This document shows, in pieces, positions 25,127 to 34,951 of a stretch of DNA of 64,000 nucleotides; within the stretch, counting starts at the first letter, position 1, and every line of letters begins with the position of its first letter. This DNA comes from Pseudomonas sp. S09G 359 (GTDB lineage Bacteria; Pseudomonadota; Gammaproteobacteria; Pseudomonadales; Pseudomonadaceae), in assembly GCF_002843605.1 (NCBI RefSeq), contig NZ_CP025263.1, positions 3,563,501 through 3,627,500 on the forward strand, read 5' to 3'. A model generated the notes under the pieces. It saw nothing but the letters and a program-made list of their open reading frames with translations, did no database searches and was not told the origin of the DNA. A program made the translations under genes and the position numbers.

Positions 25127-26188
25127 ATGAGCACCTGGCCAGACACGCGCATTCTTGACCTGCTGGGCATTGAAGTGCCGATCATCCAGGCGCCTATGGC
25201 GGTAGGGACGACCACCGCCATGGTTATCGCTGCCAGTAATGCCGGTGCGCTGGGTTCCATGCCTGCCGCCGCACTGAGTATCGAGCAGCTGCGTGAAGCG
25301 CTGACCACCATTCGCCAGGCCAGCACGCGGCCGCTCAACGTGAATTTTTTCTGTCACCAGCCACCCGCGCCCGACACTGCGCGCGATAAACGCTGGAAGG
25401 ACCTGCTGGAACCCTACTACCGTGAGCTGGGCGCCGATTTTGACGCGCCAACGCCCATCTCCAACCGCGAACCGTTCAATGACGCCGCCTGCCGCGTGGT
25501 TGAAGAGTTTCGCCCGGAAGTCGTCAGTTTCCACTTTGGCTTGCCGGAAAAATCCCTGCTGGACCGAGTGAAAGCCACCGGCGCCAAAGTGCTGTCGTCC
25601 GCCACTACCGTTGAAGAGGCGATCTGGCTGGAACAACACGGCTGCGATGCCATCATCGCCATGGGCGTTGAAGCGGGCGGCCACCGTGGGATTTTCCTCA
25701 GCGAGGACCTCAACACCCAGATCGGTTTGTTTGCGCTGTTGCCGCAAATCGTCGATGCCGTCAGCGTGCCGGTGATTGCCGCCGGCGGCATCGGCGATGC
25801 ACGCGGCATTGTCGCGGCATTCGCCCTCGGCGCCTCGGCGGTGCAGATTGGCACTGCGTACCTGTTCACCCCCGAGGCGAACGTGACCGCTTCCCACCAC
25901 CATGCGCTGCGCCACGCCCAGGCCAGCGAAACCGCACTGACCAACCTGTTCACCGGGCGCCCGGCGCGAGGGATCGTCAACCGGGTGATGCGCGAGCTGG
26001 GTGCGATCAACCCCGCAGCGCCCGCTTTTCCTACATCGGGCGGTGCACTGATTCCGCTCAAGGCCAAGGATGAAGCCGGTTTCAGTAACCTGTGGGCGGG
26101 CCAGGCGCTGCGGCTCGGCAAAGACATCGGCACTTACGAGCTGACCCGCGAGCTAGCCGAACAGGCGTTGGCGAAACTCCAACGATAG
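25127..26188 (+). CDS. Nitronate monooxygenase (2-nitropropane dioxygenase family)
   Basis: This 353-residue FMN-dependent TIM-barrel enzyme oxidises alkyl nitronates such as propionate-3-nitronate. Conserved motifs: EVPIIQAPMAVGTT at the N terminus, the loop GVEAGGHRG (flavin contact, catalytic His), and AAGGIGDARGI with GASAVQIGTAYL in phosphate binding. Start at 25127, with CTGGAGAA nine bases upstream. It lies 110 bases after the alpha/beta hydrolase on the same strand; a weak operon is possible. Confidence 0.9.
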   Translation: MSTWPDTRILDLLGIEVPIIQAPMAVGTTTAMVIAASNAGALGSMPAAALSIEQLREALTTIRQASTRPLNVNFFCHQPPAPDTARDKRWKDLLEPYYRELGADFDAPTPISNREPFNDAACRVVEEFRPEVVSFHFGLPEKSLLDRVKATGAKVLSSATTVEEAIWLEQHGCDAIIAMGVEAGGHRGIFLSEDLNTQIGLFALLPQIVDAVSVPVIAAGGIGDARGIVAAFALGASAVQIGTAYLFTPEANVTASHHHALRHAQASETALTNLFTGRPARGIVNRVMRELGAINPAAPAFPTSGGALIPLKAKDEAGFSNLWAGQALRLGKDIGTYELTRELAEQALAKLQR

Positions 26189-26230
26189 AACCTGCACCTG
26201 AAGCAACTTTGCACTGTACCGGCAATGGCC

Positions 26231-26260
26231 AACCGCTATATATTCCCATACATAGCGGTT
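26231..26260. promoter_or_regulatory. ModE-type operator upstream of modA
   Basis: AACCGCTAT-12 bases-ATAGCGGTT is a perfect 9-base inverted repeat with the core CGCTATATA...TACATAGCG, closely like the E. coli ModE box (CGTTATAT...ACATAACG). It is 48 bases upstream of modA. ModE-molybdate binding here would repress the molybdate importer in molybdate excess. No modE gene is visible in the window. Confidence 0.85.
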
Positions 26261-26277
26261 AAGCCTTCTCCCTATAA

Positions 26278-27066
<789 letters not shown>

Positions 27067-27747
27067 ATGCCGTTATCGAGTGCCGATTTTTCCGCTATCT
27101 GGTTGACCATCAAACTGGCGTCACTGACCACCGTGATCCTGCTGGTCATCGGCACTCCGATTGCGCTGTGGCTGTCGCGCACCCGCTCGTGGTGGCGCGG
27201 GCCCATCGGGGCAATCGTCGCCTTGCCGTTGGTGTTGCCGCCAACGGTAATCGGTTTCTACCTGCTGTTGACCATGGGCCCCAATGGCTACTTCGGCCAG
27301 TTCACCCAATGGCTGGGCCTGGGCACCCTTACCTTCAGCTTCGCCGGGCTGGTGATTGGCTCGGTGATCTATTCCATGCCGTTTGTGGTGCAGCCGTTGC
27401 AAAACGCCTTCTCCGCGATCGGCACCCGCCCGCTGGAAGTGGCCGCGACCCTGCGCGCCAACCCGTGGGACACGTTCTTCAGCGTCATCCTGCCCCTGGC
27501 GCGCCCGGGGTTTATTACCGCGGCCATCCTCGGGTTTGCGCATACCGTTGGCGAGTTCGGCGTGGTGCTGATGATCGGCGGCAATATCCCTGACAAAACC
27601 CGCGTGGTCTCGGTGCAGATCTACGACCATGTCGAAGCCATGGAATATGCCCAGGCCCATTGGCTGGCAGGCTCCATGGTGGTGTTCGCGTTCCTCGTGT
27701 TGCTGGCGTTGTACTCCAGCCGTAAAACCCGGATGGGCTGGAGCTGA
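27067..27747 (+). CDS. modB: Molybdate ABC transporter permease
   Basis: This 226-residue protein has about five transmembrane helices and the binding-protein-dependent permease EAA loop ([25 protein letters not shown]). It starts directly after the modA stop (no gap) and overlaps modC by one base (TGATG), so modB-modC translation is coupled. It forms the membrane channel dimer of the importer. Confidence 0.97.
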   Translation: MPLSSADFSAIWLTIKLASLTTVILLVIGTPIALWLSRTRSWWRGPIGAIVALPLVLPPTVIGFYLLLTMGPNGYFGQFTQWLGLGTLTFSFAGLVIGSVIYSMPFVVQPLQNAFSAIGTRPLEVAATLRANPWDTFFSVILPLARPGFITAAILGFAHTVGEFGVVLMIGGNIPDKTRVVSVQIYDHVEAMEYAQAHWLAGSMVVFAFLVLLALYSSRKTRMGWS

Positions 27748-28832
27748 TGTCGATGATTGATGTGCGCCTGCAACTCAAGTATTCCGGCTTTACCCTGGAC
27801 GTTGACCTGCACCTGCCCGGGCGCGGCGTGACGGCGCTGTACGGGCATTCCGGCTCCGGCAAGACCACCTGCCTGCGCTGCATCGCCGGGCTGGAGCGCG
27901 CCGGGGACGGGTTTATCCAGATCAACGATGAGGTCTGGCAAGACAGCCGCAGCGGGTTATTCGTGCCGCCACACAAGCGGGCGCTGGGGTATGTGTTTCA
28001 AGAGGCGAGCCTGTTCGCGCATTTGTCGGTACTGGCCAACCTGGAATTCGGCCTCAAGCGCATCCCGCGCACGCAACGCCGGGTCGACATGGCCCACGCC
28101 ACCGAGCTGCTGGGGATCGGCCACTTGCTGGATCGCAACCCGCAGCATTTGTCCGGCGGCGAGCGCCAGCGCATCGGCATCGCCCGCGCCCTGCTCACCA
28201 GCCCTCGCCTGCTCTTGATGGATGAACCGCTGGCCGCCCTCGACAGCCAGCGCAAAGGCGAAATCCTGCCCTACCTCGAACGCCTGCATGATGAGCTGGA
28301 TATTCCGGTGCTGTATGTCAGCCATGCCCAGGACGAGGTGGCGCGCCTGGCCGATCACATCGTATTGCTCAGCGACGGCAAGGCCCTGGCCAGCGGCCCC
28401 ATTGGCGAAACCCTGGCGCGGCTCGACCTGCCCATGGCACTGGGGGATGACGCCGGCGTGGTGGTCAACGGCAACGTCAGTGCCTACGACGAGCACTACC
28501 AGTTGCTGACGCTGCAACTGCCCGGCAGCGCGCAGCACCTGCGCGTGGCGCATGCACCGATGGCGGTGGGCAAGACACTGCGGGTAAAAGTACAGGCGCG
28601 GGACGTGAGCCTCAGCCTGCAGGCCGAGGAACACAGCAGCATCCTCAACCGCCTGCCGGTGACGGTCACCCAGGAGGTGGCGGCGGATAACAGCGCCCAC
28701 GTGCTGGTGCGCCTGGACGCCGATGGCACGCCACTACTGGCACGGATCACGCGTTTTTCCCGCGACCAGTTGCAACTGCACCCCGGCCAGCAGCTGTGGG
28801 CGCAGATCAAGGCCGTCGCGGTATTGGCCTAG
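27747..28832 (+). CDS. modC: Molybdate ABC transporter ATPase
   Basis: This 361-residue protein has an N-terminal ATPase domain (Walker [11 protein letters not shown]-loop near FQEASLF, signature LSGGERQRI, Walker B LLLMDEP, H-loop VSHAQDE) and a C-terminal TOBE/Mop-like domain (about residues 290-355) that can bind molybdate, as in E. coli ModC. It overlaps modB by one base. Confidence 0.97.
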   Translation: MSMIDVRLQLKYSGFTLDVDLHLPGRGVTALYGHSGSGKTTCLRCIAGLERAGDGFIQINDEVWQDSRSGLFVPPHKRALGYVFQEASLFAHLSVLANLEFGLKRIPRTQRRVDMAHATELLGIGHLLDRNPQHLSGGERQRIGIARALLTSPRLLLMDEPLAALDSQRKGEILPYLERLHDELDIPVLYVSHAQDEVARLADHIVLLSDGKALASGPIGETLARLDLPMALGDDAGVVVNGNVSAYDEHYQLLTLQLPGSAQHLRVAHAPMAVGKTLRVKVQARDVSLSLQAEEHSSILNRLPVTVTQEVAADNSAHVLVRLDADGTPLLARITRFSRDQLQLHPGQQLWAQIKAVAVLA

Positions 28833-28910
28833 CAAACCTTTTGGCACGACCGCGCACGGCTGCGGTCAATCAGGCATACCGGCCTGATTTGTTGCCAAGG
28901 AAACCGTGCC

Positions 28911-29948
28911 ATGTCCGACTCCGCGTTGCCCGCCGACCTGCATTACGTTGACGACACCCAGCCCGGCATTCGCCGCAAAAAAGTGCGCGACAAGTTCCAG
29001 TATTTCGACCAAAAAGGTGAGCGCATTACCGATGCCGCCGAGGTCAAGCGCCTCAACAGCCTTGCCGTCCCACCCGCCTATACCGATGTGTGGATCTGCG
29101 CCGACCCGCGCGGCCATCTGCAAGCCACCGGCCGCGACGCCCGTGGGCGCAAGCAGTATCGCTACCACGCGCGCTGGCGCGAAGTGCGCGACAGCGACAA
29201 GTACTCGCGCCTGCAGGAGTTCGGCAATGCCCTGCCTAAATTGCGCAAGCAGCTGGAAGCGCAACTGGCCGAGCCCGGTTTTACCCGCGAAAAGGTGCTG
29301 GCCACGGTGGTAATGCTGCTGGACGCCACGCTGATTCGCGTCGGCAATGTCGAGTATGCGCGCGAGAACAAATCCTACGGCCTGACCACCCTGCGCAGCC
29401 GCCATGTGGATATCAAGGGCAGCGAGATCAAGTTTCAGTTTCGCGGCAAGAGCGGCGTGGAACACCAACTCAGCGTTAAGGACCGGCGCCTGGCCAGTGT
29501 GGTCAAGCGCTGCCTGGAACTGCCGGGGCAGAACCTGTTTCAGTACCTGGACACCGATGGCGAGCGCCATACCGTCAGCTCCCAGGACGTCAACGCCTAC
29601 CTGCACGACCTCACCGGCGCCGACTTCACCGCCAAGGATTACCGCACGTGGGCTGGCACCGCCATGGCGCTGGCCGTATTGCGGGAGTTGGAGTGGCAGC
29701 CGGAGTCCGATGCCAAACGGCATGTGGTGGCGATGGTCAAGGATGTGGCCAAACAGCTGGGCAACACCCCGGCGGTGTGCCGCAAGTGCTATATCCACCC
29801 GGCGGTGCTGGAGCATTTCAGCCTGGGTGAACTGTCTCGGCTGCCCAAGCCGAGGGTGCGCAAAGGCCTTAAAGCCGAGGAAGTCGCCCTCGCAATGTTC
29901 CTCGAGCGACTCGCCGCCGACTTGCCGAAGAACGCCGAGGCGAGTTAG
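28911..29948 (+). CDS. Type IB DNA topoisomerase (poxvirus-like)
   Basis: This 345-residue protein is a bacterial topoisomerase IB, relaxing supercoils through a 3'-phosphotyrosine intermediate. An N-terminal SWIRM-like fold (about 1-80; VPPAYTDVWICADPRG) is followed by the catalytic domain, with active residues apparent as Arg in RVGNVEYAREN, Lys in FRGKSG, Arg in DYRTWAGT and Tyr in KCYIHPAV. AAGGAAA precedes the ATG. It is not in an operon; mod is upstream and an ABC-F gene downstream. Its role relative to gyrase and TopA is unknown. Confidence 0.93.
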   Translation: MSDSALPADLHYVDDTQPGIRRKKVRDKFQYFDQKGERITDAAEVKRLNSLAVPPAYTDVWICADPRGHLQATGRDARGRKQYRYHARWREVRDSDKYSRLQEFGNALPKLRKQLEAQLAEPGFTREKVLATVVMLLDATLIRVGNVEYARENKSYGLTTLRSRHVDIKGSEIKFQFRGKSGVEHQLSVKDRRLASVVKRCLELPGQNLFQYLDTDGERHTVSSQDVNAYLHDLTGADFTAKDYRTWAGTAMALAVLRELEWQPESDAKRHVVAMVKDVAKQLGNTPAVCRKCYIHPAVLEHFSLGELSRLPKPRVRKGLKAEEVALAMFLERLAADLPKNAEAS

Positions 29949-30072
29949 GCTCTGCCTCCCTTCTGACGTTCAGGACGACCGCCGACGTGAACCACTAAGC
30001 CTTCCAAAATGTATCTGCAACGAGCCGCCCGGCGCGCTTGTTGGCCTGTTCGACATTTTTCTGGAGGTGCTG

Positions 30073-31686
30073 ATGACTGACGTCAACCGGCTGCCCGTCC
30101 TGGTTTCCCTGCAACACCTGTGCTTCCAGTTCGCCAATGGCGAGACCTTGCTGGATGACCTGAGCCTGTCCATCGACCGCACGCCCACCGGTATCGTGGG
30201 GCGCAACGGGCAGGGCAAAAGTATCCTCGCCCAACTCATCGCCGGGCAGTTGGCCCCCTCGTCCGGCTCGCTCATGCGCTCGGCCAGCGTGGCGTATGTG
30301 CCCCAACGCATCGCGGTTGCCGCCGGCGAGACCGTCGCCGATATCACCGGCACCGCAGCGGTGCTGGCAGCCTTGGAGCGCTTGGCGTCGGGGGTTGCAC
30401 GGGTGGATGACCTGGCGGTGGTCAACGACCGCTGGGACCTTGCCGAGCGCTTGCGCAACACGTTGGATTCAGCCGGCCTGGGGGATCTTGAGGTGGATAC
30501 CCCAGCCGAGCATCTCAGCGGCGGCCAGCTGGCGCGGGTGGCGGTGATCGGTGCGCTGTTGGCCGCGCCGCAACTGCTGGTACTCGATGAGCCCACCAAC
30601 CACCTCGACGGCGCCGGACGCGCGTGGCTGCTACAGGCCTTGAACGCCTGGCGCGGCGGCCTGGTGGTGGTCAGCCATGACCGGCAATTGCTTAACACGC
30701 TTGCGCGCATTGTCGAGCTGTCCCCACTGGGTGCGCGGGTGTACGGCGGCAACTACACGGCCTACCGCCAGCAACGCGATGCCGAACAGCACGCCGCCGT
30801 CGCCGCATTGGACCACGCGCGCCTGGAGCGCAGCCGCGAACGCCGGCGCCTGCAAAAAGACCACGACAGCCTGCAACGCAATGCCGCGCACTCGCGCAAA
30901 CACGCAGAGACGGCCAATGTGGATCGGTTCACCAAGGCCCGCTGGAAAGGCGCCGCCACGCAAATCGTCAGCAGCGTGCGCAGTGCCCATCAGACACACA
31001 AACATGCGCTGGATGACGGCGTACGTCAGGCATACGCACGCGTCGCGGATGAGACACCGACGTTGCTGGCCCTGCCGGGTTCTGCGGTGCCCAATGGTCG
31101 ACACGTGCTCAGACTGGTAGACGCGCGGTTGCCCTGGCTGGAGCACCCGGCACTCACGCTGCAACTGATGGGCCCGGTGCGCGTAGCCGTGCTGGGGCCT
31201 AACGGTTGCGGTAAATCCACCTTGCTCAAGGTGCTCGCCGGCCAATACCAGCCCGTCAGTGGCGAATCCTCGGTGACGGTGCCCAGCGCGTATATCGACC
31301 AGCACCTGACGCTGCTGGACAATCAACGAGCCATCATCGACCAGTTCGACACCACGCTGGCCGCAGCCGAATTGCGCACACGCCTGGCCTTGCTGCAACT
31401 GGATGCCACGCGGGTGACCCAACCGGCTGCAAACCTCAGCGGCGGCGAGCGCTTGAAAGCCGCCATGGCGATTGCCCTGTGGCGCGAAACACCCGCGCAA
31501 CTGCTGTTGCTGGATGAGCCGACCAACCACCTGGACCTGGAATCCGTGCACGCTTTTGAGCAGGCGTTGCAAGGTTTTACCGGCGCGATGCTGGTGGTAT
31601 CCCATGACGCCGAGTTGGTGCAGGCGATCCGCCCTACCCATCATTTGAGCTGGCAACCGGAGGGCTGGCAACTGGAGTGTGTCTGA
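30073..31686 (+). CDS. ABC-F family ATPase
   Basis: This 537-residue protein has two tandem ABC domains and no transmembrane segments. Walker A motifs are GRNGQGKS and GPNGCGKST, signatures LSGGQLARV and LSGGERLKA, and Walker B DEPTNHLD twice. A charged inter-domain linker (about 235-310; ERSRERRRLQKDHDS) is typical of ABC-F proteins, which act on ribosomes (translation factors or antibiotic protection). The start at 30073 follows CTGGAGG; the frame is open for 220 codons upstream but overlaps the topoisomerase gene. Not enough is visible to say whether it is a resistance factor. Confidence 0.9.
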   Translation: MTDVNRLPVLVSLQHLCFQFANGETLLDDLSLSIDRTPTGIVGRNGQGKSILAQLIAGQLAPSSGSLMRSASVAYVPQRIAVAAGETVADITGTAAVLAALERLASGVARVDDLAVVNDRWDLAERLRNTLDSAGLGDLEVDTPAEHLSGGQLARVAVIGALLAAPQLLVLDEPTNHLDGAGRAWLLQALNAWRGGLVVVSHDRQLLNTLARIVELSPLGARVYGGNYTAYRQQRDAEQHAAVAALDHARLERSRERRRLQKDHDSLQRNAAHSRKHAETANVDRFTKARWKGAATQIVSSVRSAHQTHKHALDDGVRQAYARVADETPTLLALPGSAVPNGRHVLRLVDARLPWLEHPALTLQLMGPVRVAVLGPNGCGKSTLLKVLAGQYQPVSGESSVTVPSAYIDQHLTLLDNQRAIIDQFDTTLAAAELRTRLALLQLDATRVTQPAANLSGGERLKAAMAIALWRETPAQLLLLDEPTNHLDLESVHAFEQALQGFTGAMLVVSHDAELVQAIRPTHHLSWQPEGWQLECV

Positions 31687-31755
31687 GGTCATTGCGCGCG
31701 CCCGCAAAGCGTCCTACGGTAGTGGCCGGATAATCTCACCGAGGAACCCGGCCCC

Positions 31756-32460
31756 ATGCTGCCTTCGCCGCGCAAGCCCATCGCCAATGCCGCCCTTGCC
31801 CACCAACAGCGTTGGCGCGGCCGCGTCGGCCTGATGCTGGTGGCCAGCCTGTCGGTGCTGGCGGGCATGACCGACGCCATTGGCTTTATGGCCAGTGGCG
31901 ATTTTGTCTCGTTCATGAGCGGCAACACCACCCGCCTGGCGGTGGCGATCAGTGCCGGCGACCTGGGCTTGACCGGGCGGCTGCTGTTGCTGGTGGCCAC
32001 CTTCGTGGTGGGCAATGCGTTGGGGGTGATGGTCAGCCGCGTCAGCCGGCGCCACGCCCTGCCCCTGCTGTTGTGTATTGCAGCCTTGCTCTGCGGCGGT
32101 GCGATGCTGCCGGTAGCGGATGCGCTGCCCGCGTTGCTGGCGGCGATCATTGCGATGGGCATGCTTAATGCGGCGGTGGAAGAGGTAAACGGTTTGCCGG
32201 TCGGCCTCACCTACGTCACTGGCGCGCTCTCGCGTTTTGGCCGCGGCCTGGGGCGCTGGATGCTCGGTGAACGCCGCAATGGCTGGCGGGTGCAATTGAT
32301 TCCATGGGCGGGGATGTTTGTCGGCGCGGTGATTGGCGCGCTGCTGGAGCAGCAGATGGGCCTGCAGGCGCTGCTGGTCAGTGGTGTGTTGGCAGCGGTG
32401 TTGGGGCTGGTGTCACTGAAGATCCCCCGGCGCTGGCATTTGGGTTTTATGCCGCGATAA
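31756..32460 (+). CDS. DUF1275 (YoaK-like) membrane protein
   Basis: This 234-residue inner-membrane protein has six predicted helices and the DUF1275 signature (GMTDAIGFMASGDFVSFMSGN near residue 37, which extends beyond the usual core). Function unknown; YoaK-like proteins are proposed small-molecule transporters. GAGGAACC lies ten bases before the ATG. It stands alone, 70 bases after the ABC-F gene. Confidence 0.85.
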   Translation: MLPSPRKPIANAALAHQQRWRGRVGLMLVASLSVLAGMTDAIGFMASGDFVSFMSGNTTRLAVAISAGDLGLTGRLLLLVATFVVGNALGVMVSRVSRRHALPLLLCIAALLCGGAMLPVADALPALLAAIIAMGMLNAAVEEVNGLPVGLTYVTGALSRFGRGLGRWMLGERRNGWRVQLIPWAGMFVGAVIGALLEQQMGLQALLVSGVLAAVLGLVSLKIPRRWHLGFMPR

Positions 32461-32605
32461 GGGACAAAAAAGTGCTCGCCCGACGGTTAGGCCTCGACGT
32501 CCGTGTACTGGTAAAGAGCCATCATGTCGAGCGAGCGCGTGCATCATAAGCGAATGTCCGGCGGCTGTCCCGCCGGGCATTTCCTAAAAACACTAGGGAA
32601 ATGGA

Positions 32606-32959
32606 TTACAGGCAAGTCGCTAGAGCAGCTAAACGGCGCTTGGCGGGCATATTGTCTTCAGCCGCGTAGTACTTGACGGTAGAGCCGGCGCCGGCGCTCA
32701 GCACATCGACAAAATAGTCGCCGCCGGTGGTGTAGACAGTAAATCCACCGGCCCCGGTCGGCTCCTTGAAGCCCCCCGCGTCCACGCCAAACACGCTTTC
32801 ATCCTGCCAGCCGAACTGGATGCACTCGGCAACCACCAGTGTGGCCTTGTCCGACGCCATGGCCTTGTAGGGGTTGCCTGCGCGCGCGTCTTTCATCTTC
32901 GAGCCCGCGCAACCGGCCAGTGCAACCAGTACCAATGTGCCCAATACAACCTTGCGCAT
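32606..32959 (-). CDS. Putative lipoprotein (117 aa)
   Basis: The signal MRKVVLGTLVLVALAGC with lipobox ALAGC predicts a lipid-anchored protein. The mature part (GNPYKAMASDKATLVVAECI and AGGFTVYTTGGDYFVDVLSAG) resembles short Pseudomonas lipoproteins without known role; one Cys (AECIQF) pairs perhaps with the terminal TCL. GGAGGCGATGAG precedes the chosen ATG. A Met twelve residues earlier exists but is too far from a ribosome site. Confidence 0.75.
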   Translation of the reverse strand: MRKVVLGTLVLVALAGCAGSKMKDARAGNPYKAMASDKATLVVAECIQFGWQDESVFGVDAGGFKEPTGAGGFTVYTTGGDYFVDVLSAGAGSTVKYYAAEDNMPAKRRLAALATCL

Positions 32960-33110
32960 CTCATCGCCTCCATGGAAAAAACGCGACTCTATCATTAGCC
33001 GGTACCTGCCAGGGTGGATTACCGGGTAGCGCGACCTGGATCATGGCTTTATGATGGCGCCGTTGATCTCACTGAGGAGGTCAACGGGATATTCTCTACA
33101 AGGAAGCGTC

Positions 33111-33326
33111 ATGAAAGATTTCGTCATCAGCGTAAACAACTCCGTTCTCTACATCGCCCTGGCCTTCGTCTGGCTGATTGGCCTGGTGTCGATGTTCAGC
33201 GCGAATTTTCTGTCGGGCCTGGCGATTCTGGTCGGCGGTACGTTGACCTGGTGCATCATCTCCGGCTTCTGGTTCGTCCAGTCCGCCACCTACGAAGAGC
33301 TGCGCAAGCTCAACGCCAAGAGCTGA
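33111..33326 (+). CDS. Small membrane protein (71 aa)
   Basis: This 71-residue protein has two hydrophobic segments (about 10-32 and 36-54), probably a small inner-membrane protein with both ends on the cytoplasmic side. It has no recognisable family. AGGAAGC precedes the ATG at 33111. Its stop is followed by a stable hairpin, and a second T-tailed hairpin follows at 33445. Confidence 0.7.
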   Translation: MKDFVISVNNSVLYIALAFVWLIGLVSMFSANFLSGLAILVGGTLTWCIISGFWFVQSATYEELRKLNAKS

Positions 33327-33332
33327 TGCAAC

Positions 33333-33354
33333 AGCGGCCCCGATTGGGGCCGCT
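33333..33354 (+). terminator. Hairpin after the small membrane protein gene
   Basis: AGCGGCCCC-GATT-GGGGCCGCT immediately after the stop codon, followed by TTGCTG, a weak T tract. It may terminate on its own or with the next hairpin. Confidence 0.7.
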
Positions 33355-33444
33355 TTGCTGTGCGCTGGATGAATTTAGTTTCACTGTGAAGGGACCGGGC
33401 ACCGCCTATAGTCGGCAGGCTCATTTTTTAGAAGTCTCCCTTCT

Positions 33445-33469
33445 GCCCGCCCTCCCGCGGGCTTTTTTT
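33445..33469 (+). terminator. Strong T-tailed terminator
   Basis: GCCCGC-CCTCCC-GCGGGC followed by seven Ts, 95 bases after the first hairpin. A TATAGT box at 33407-33412 lies between the two, so it could end a short independent transcript or provide backup termination against the convergent azlCD. Confidence 0.85.
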
Positions 33470-33484
33470 CGCCTGCGTGTCGGC

Positions 33485-33796
33485 TCATAGCCACCAGCGA
33501 AACAGATAGAACAAACCCATGCTCAACAGCACGGTGACCAGCACATTGCGCGTCCAGAACATCAACCCCACCGCACAGATGCCAGCCAGCAGGTAGGGGT
33601 TTGCCGGGCTCAGGTTGAGTTGGTGGTCGGCGAGAAAAATGATCGGCCCGCAAATAGCGGTGAGCATGCCCGGCACCGCAAACCCGAGAAACTCCCGCGC
33701 CCCGCGGTTAAGCCGCACCGGCAAGCGCGGTTCGATAAACAGGTAACGGTTGAGGAAAACCACCAGGCCCATGGCCACAATCATCAGGTAAATCAT
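33485..33796 (-). CDS. azlD: AzlD-type branched-chain amino acid exporter subunit
   Basis: This 103-residue protein has four hydrophobic segments (MIYLMIVAMGLVVFLNRY at the start, then FLGFAVPGMLTAICGPII), the AzlD pattern. The ATG overlaps the azlC stop by four bases (ATGA), so the two are translationally coupled. With AzlC it exports branched-chain amino acids or their analogues. A longer reading of the same frame into azlC is an artefact. Confidence 0.88.
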   Translation of the reverse strand: MIYLMIVAMGLVVFLNRYLFIEPRLPVRLNRGAREFLGFAVPGMLTAICGPIIFLADHQLNLSPANPYLLAGICAVGLMFWTRNVLVTVLLSMGLFYLFRWWL

Positions 33797-34488
33797 CGCT
33801 GCCCGACTCCCAGTCGCTTGCACACAAACCCTGCGCTCATACCCAGCACGCCGGACACCACCACCGCCGACTCCCAGTGCAGGAAGCTCAGCCACACCGA
33901 AAACAGCAGCGACACGGCCACGCAGACCACCGTCGGCACGTCACGCACCACCGGGGTGATCAACGCGATAAAGGTCGCGGCAATGGAAAACTCCAGGCCC
34001 AACTGGTCGAGGCCGGGAATGCTTTTGCCCAGCACGATGCCGGCCAAGGTAAACAGGTTCCAGGCGATGTAGAACGTCAGCCCGACACCCAGGGCGTACC
34101 AGCGGTTAAAGGTTTCGCGGTCGTAGTGGCTGACCAAGGCAAAAAATTCGTCGGTCAGCAGGAACCCCAGGCTCATGCGCCAGCGGGTCTTGAGTGGTGA
34201 AACAATCGGGCGCAAATGCATGCCATAGAGCAGATGCTGAGACGTCAGCAGCAAGGTAGTCAGCACGATGGATATCAGGCTGGCACCGCTTTTGACCATG
34301 CCGATGGCGACCAGTTGAGCCGCGCCGGCGAAGACGATGGCGGACAACCCCTGCGCCTGCAGCGGGGTGAATTGTGCATCGATGGCCATCGAACCGGCCA
34401 GCAGGCCCCAGGGTGCACAGGCCAGGGACAGGGGAATAACGGCGATCGCGCCGCGAGCGAAGGCATAATGAGGTAAGGCAGTAGGCAT
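33793..34488 (-). CDS. azlC: AzlC-type branched-chain amino acid permease
   Basis: This 231-residue membrane protein has six predicted helices, the AzlC/YgaZ family start (FARGAIAVIPLSLACAPWGLLAG) and the conserved hydrophilic region TDEFFALVSHY. It is the larger subunit of an AzlCD exporter. It is encoded upstream of azlD on the same strand with ATGA overlap. A small hypothetical gene of the same strand lies about 70 bases upstream. Confidence 0.92.
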   Translation of the reverse strand: MPTALPHYAFARGAIAVIPLSLACAPWGLLAGSMAIDAQFTPLQAQGLSAIVFAGAAQLVAIGMVKSGASLISIVLTTLLLTSQHLLYGMHLRPIVSPLKTRWRMSLGFLLTDEFFALVSHYDRETFNRWYALGVGLTFYIAWNLFTLAGIVLGKSIPGLDQLGLEFSIAATFIALITPVVRDVPTVVCVAVSLLFSVWLSFLHWESAVVVSGVLGMSAGFVCKRLGVGQR

Positions 34489-34559
34489 GGAGACGGCTCA
34501 TCGACAGACAGTCGACAAGCATGCCAGCGCAACAGGGGGCTTGTCTTGAACGATCTTGC

Positions 34560-34775
34560 TCAGGCCAGGCGGACCGACACCTGCTCTACCGAGTCGCGCG
34601 CTTCGCGCAGTTCGTGGGCGTCCTGGTTGAGCCGGTGAATGGTGTTGAGCAAGCGTTGGCGCAGCACTTCATCGCCGAGTTTTTCGACGGCACGCATCAG
34701 GTCAAACGCGGCGGTTTCGTTATTTTCCGCGACGGAATCCAAGGTCTTGCGCAGGTTGCGAGTGGCACGGGTCAC
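34560..34775 (-). CDS. Small helical hypothetical protein (71 aa), GTG start
   Basis: This 71-residue, charged and mainly helical protein (VTRATRNLRKTLDSVAENNE, then RLLNTIHRLNQDAHELREAR) has no recognised family and may form a helical hairpin. It starts at GTG eight bases after AAGGAAG. It ends 70 bases upstream of azlC on the same strand; a separate unit is likely. Confidence 0.65.
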   Translation of the reverse strand: MTRATRNLRKTLDSVAENNETAAFDLMRAVEKLGDEVLRQRLLNTIHRLNQDAHELREARDSVEQVSVRLA

Positions 34776-34916
34776 GCGGGTTCTTCCTTCATCAGCAATG
34801 GGCAGGCACTTTAGGACATTCGTGTTTCATTTTAATTTCAAACACTTGTGGCTGATTGAGGCGGAATTGATCCCGATCAAATGAAAAGCGGATTTGACCT
34901 ACATATATGGATATAC

Positions 34917-34940
34917 GTATATTCGAATTAACGAATATAC
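34917..34940. promoter_or_regulatory. ArsR operator (perfect palindrome)
   Basis: GTATATTCG-AATTAA-CGAATATAC, 9-base perfect arms with a 6-base AT centre, directly upstream of arsR. Size and position fit an ArsR dimer site that blocks the promoter until arsenite binds. An adjacent degenerate ATATGGATATACG is just upstream. Confidence 0.85.
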
Positions 34941-34951
34941 AGGCCATGATC

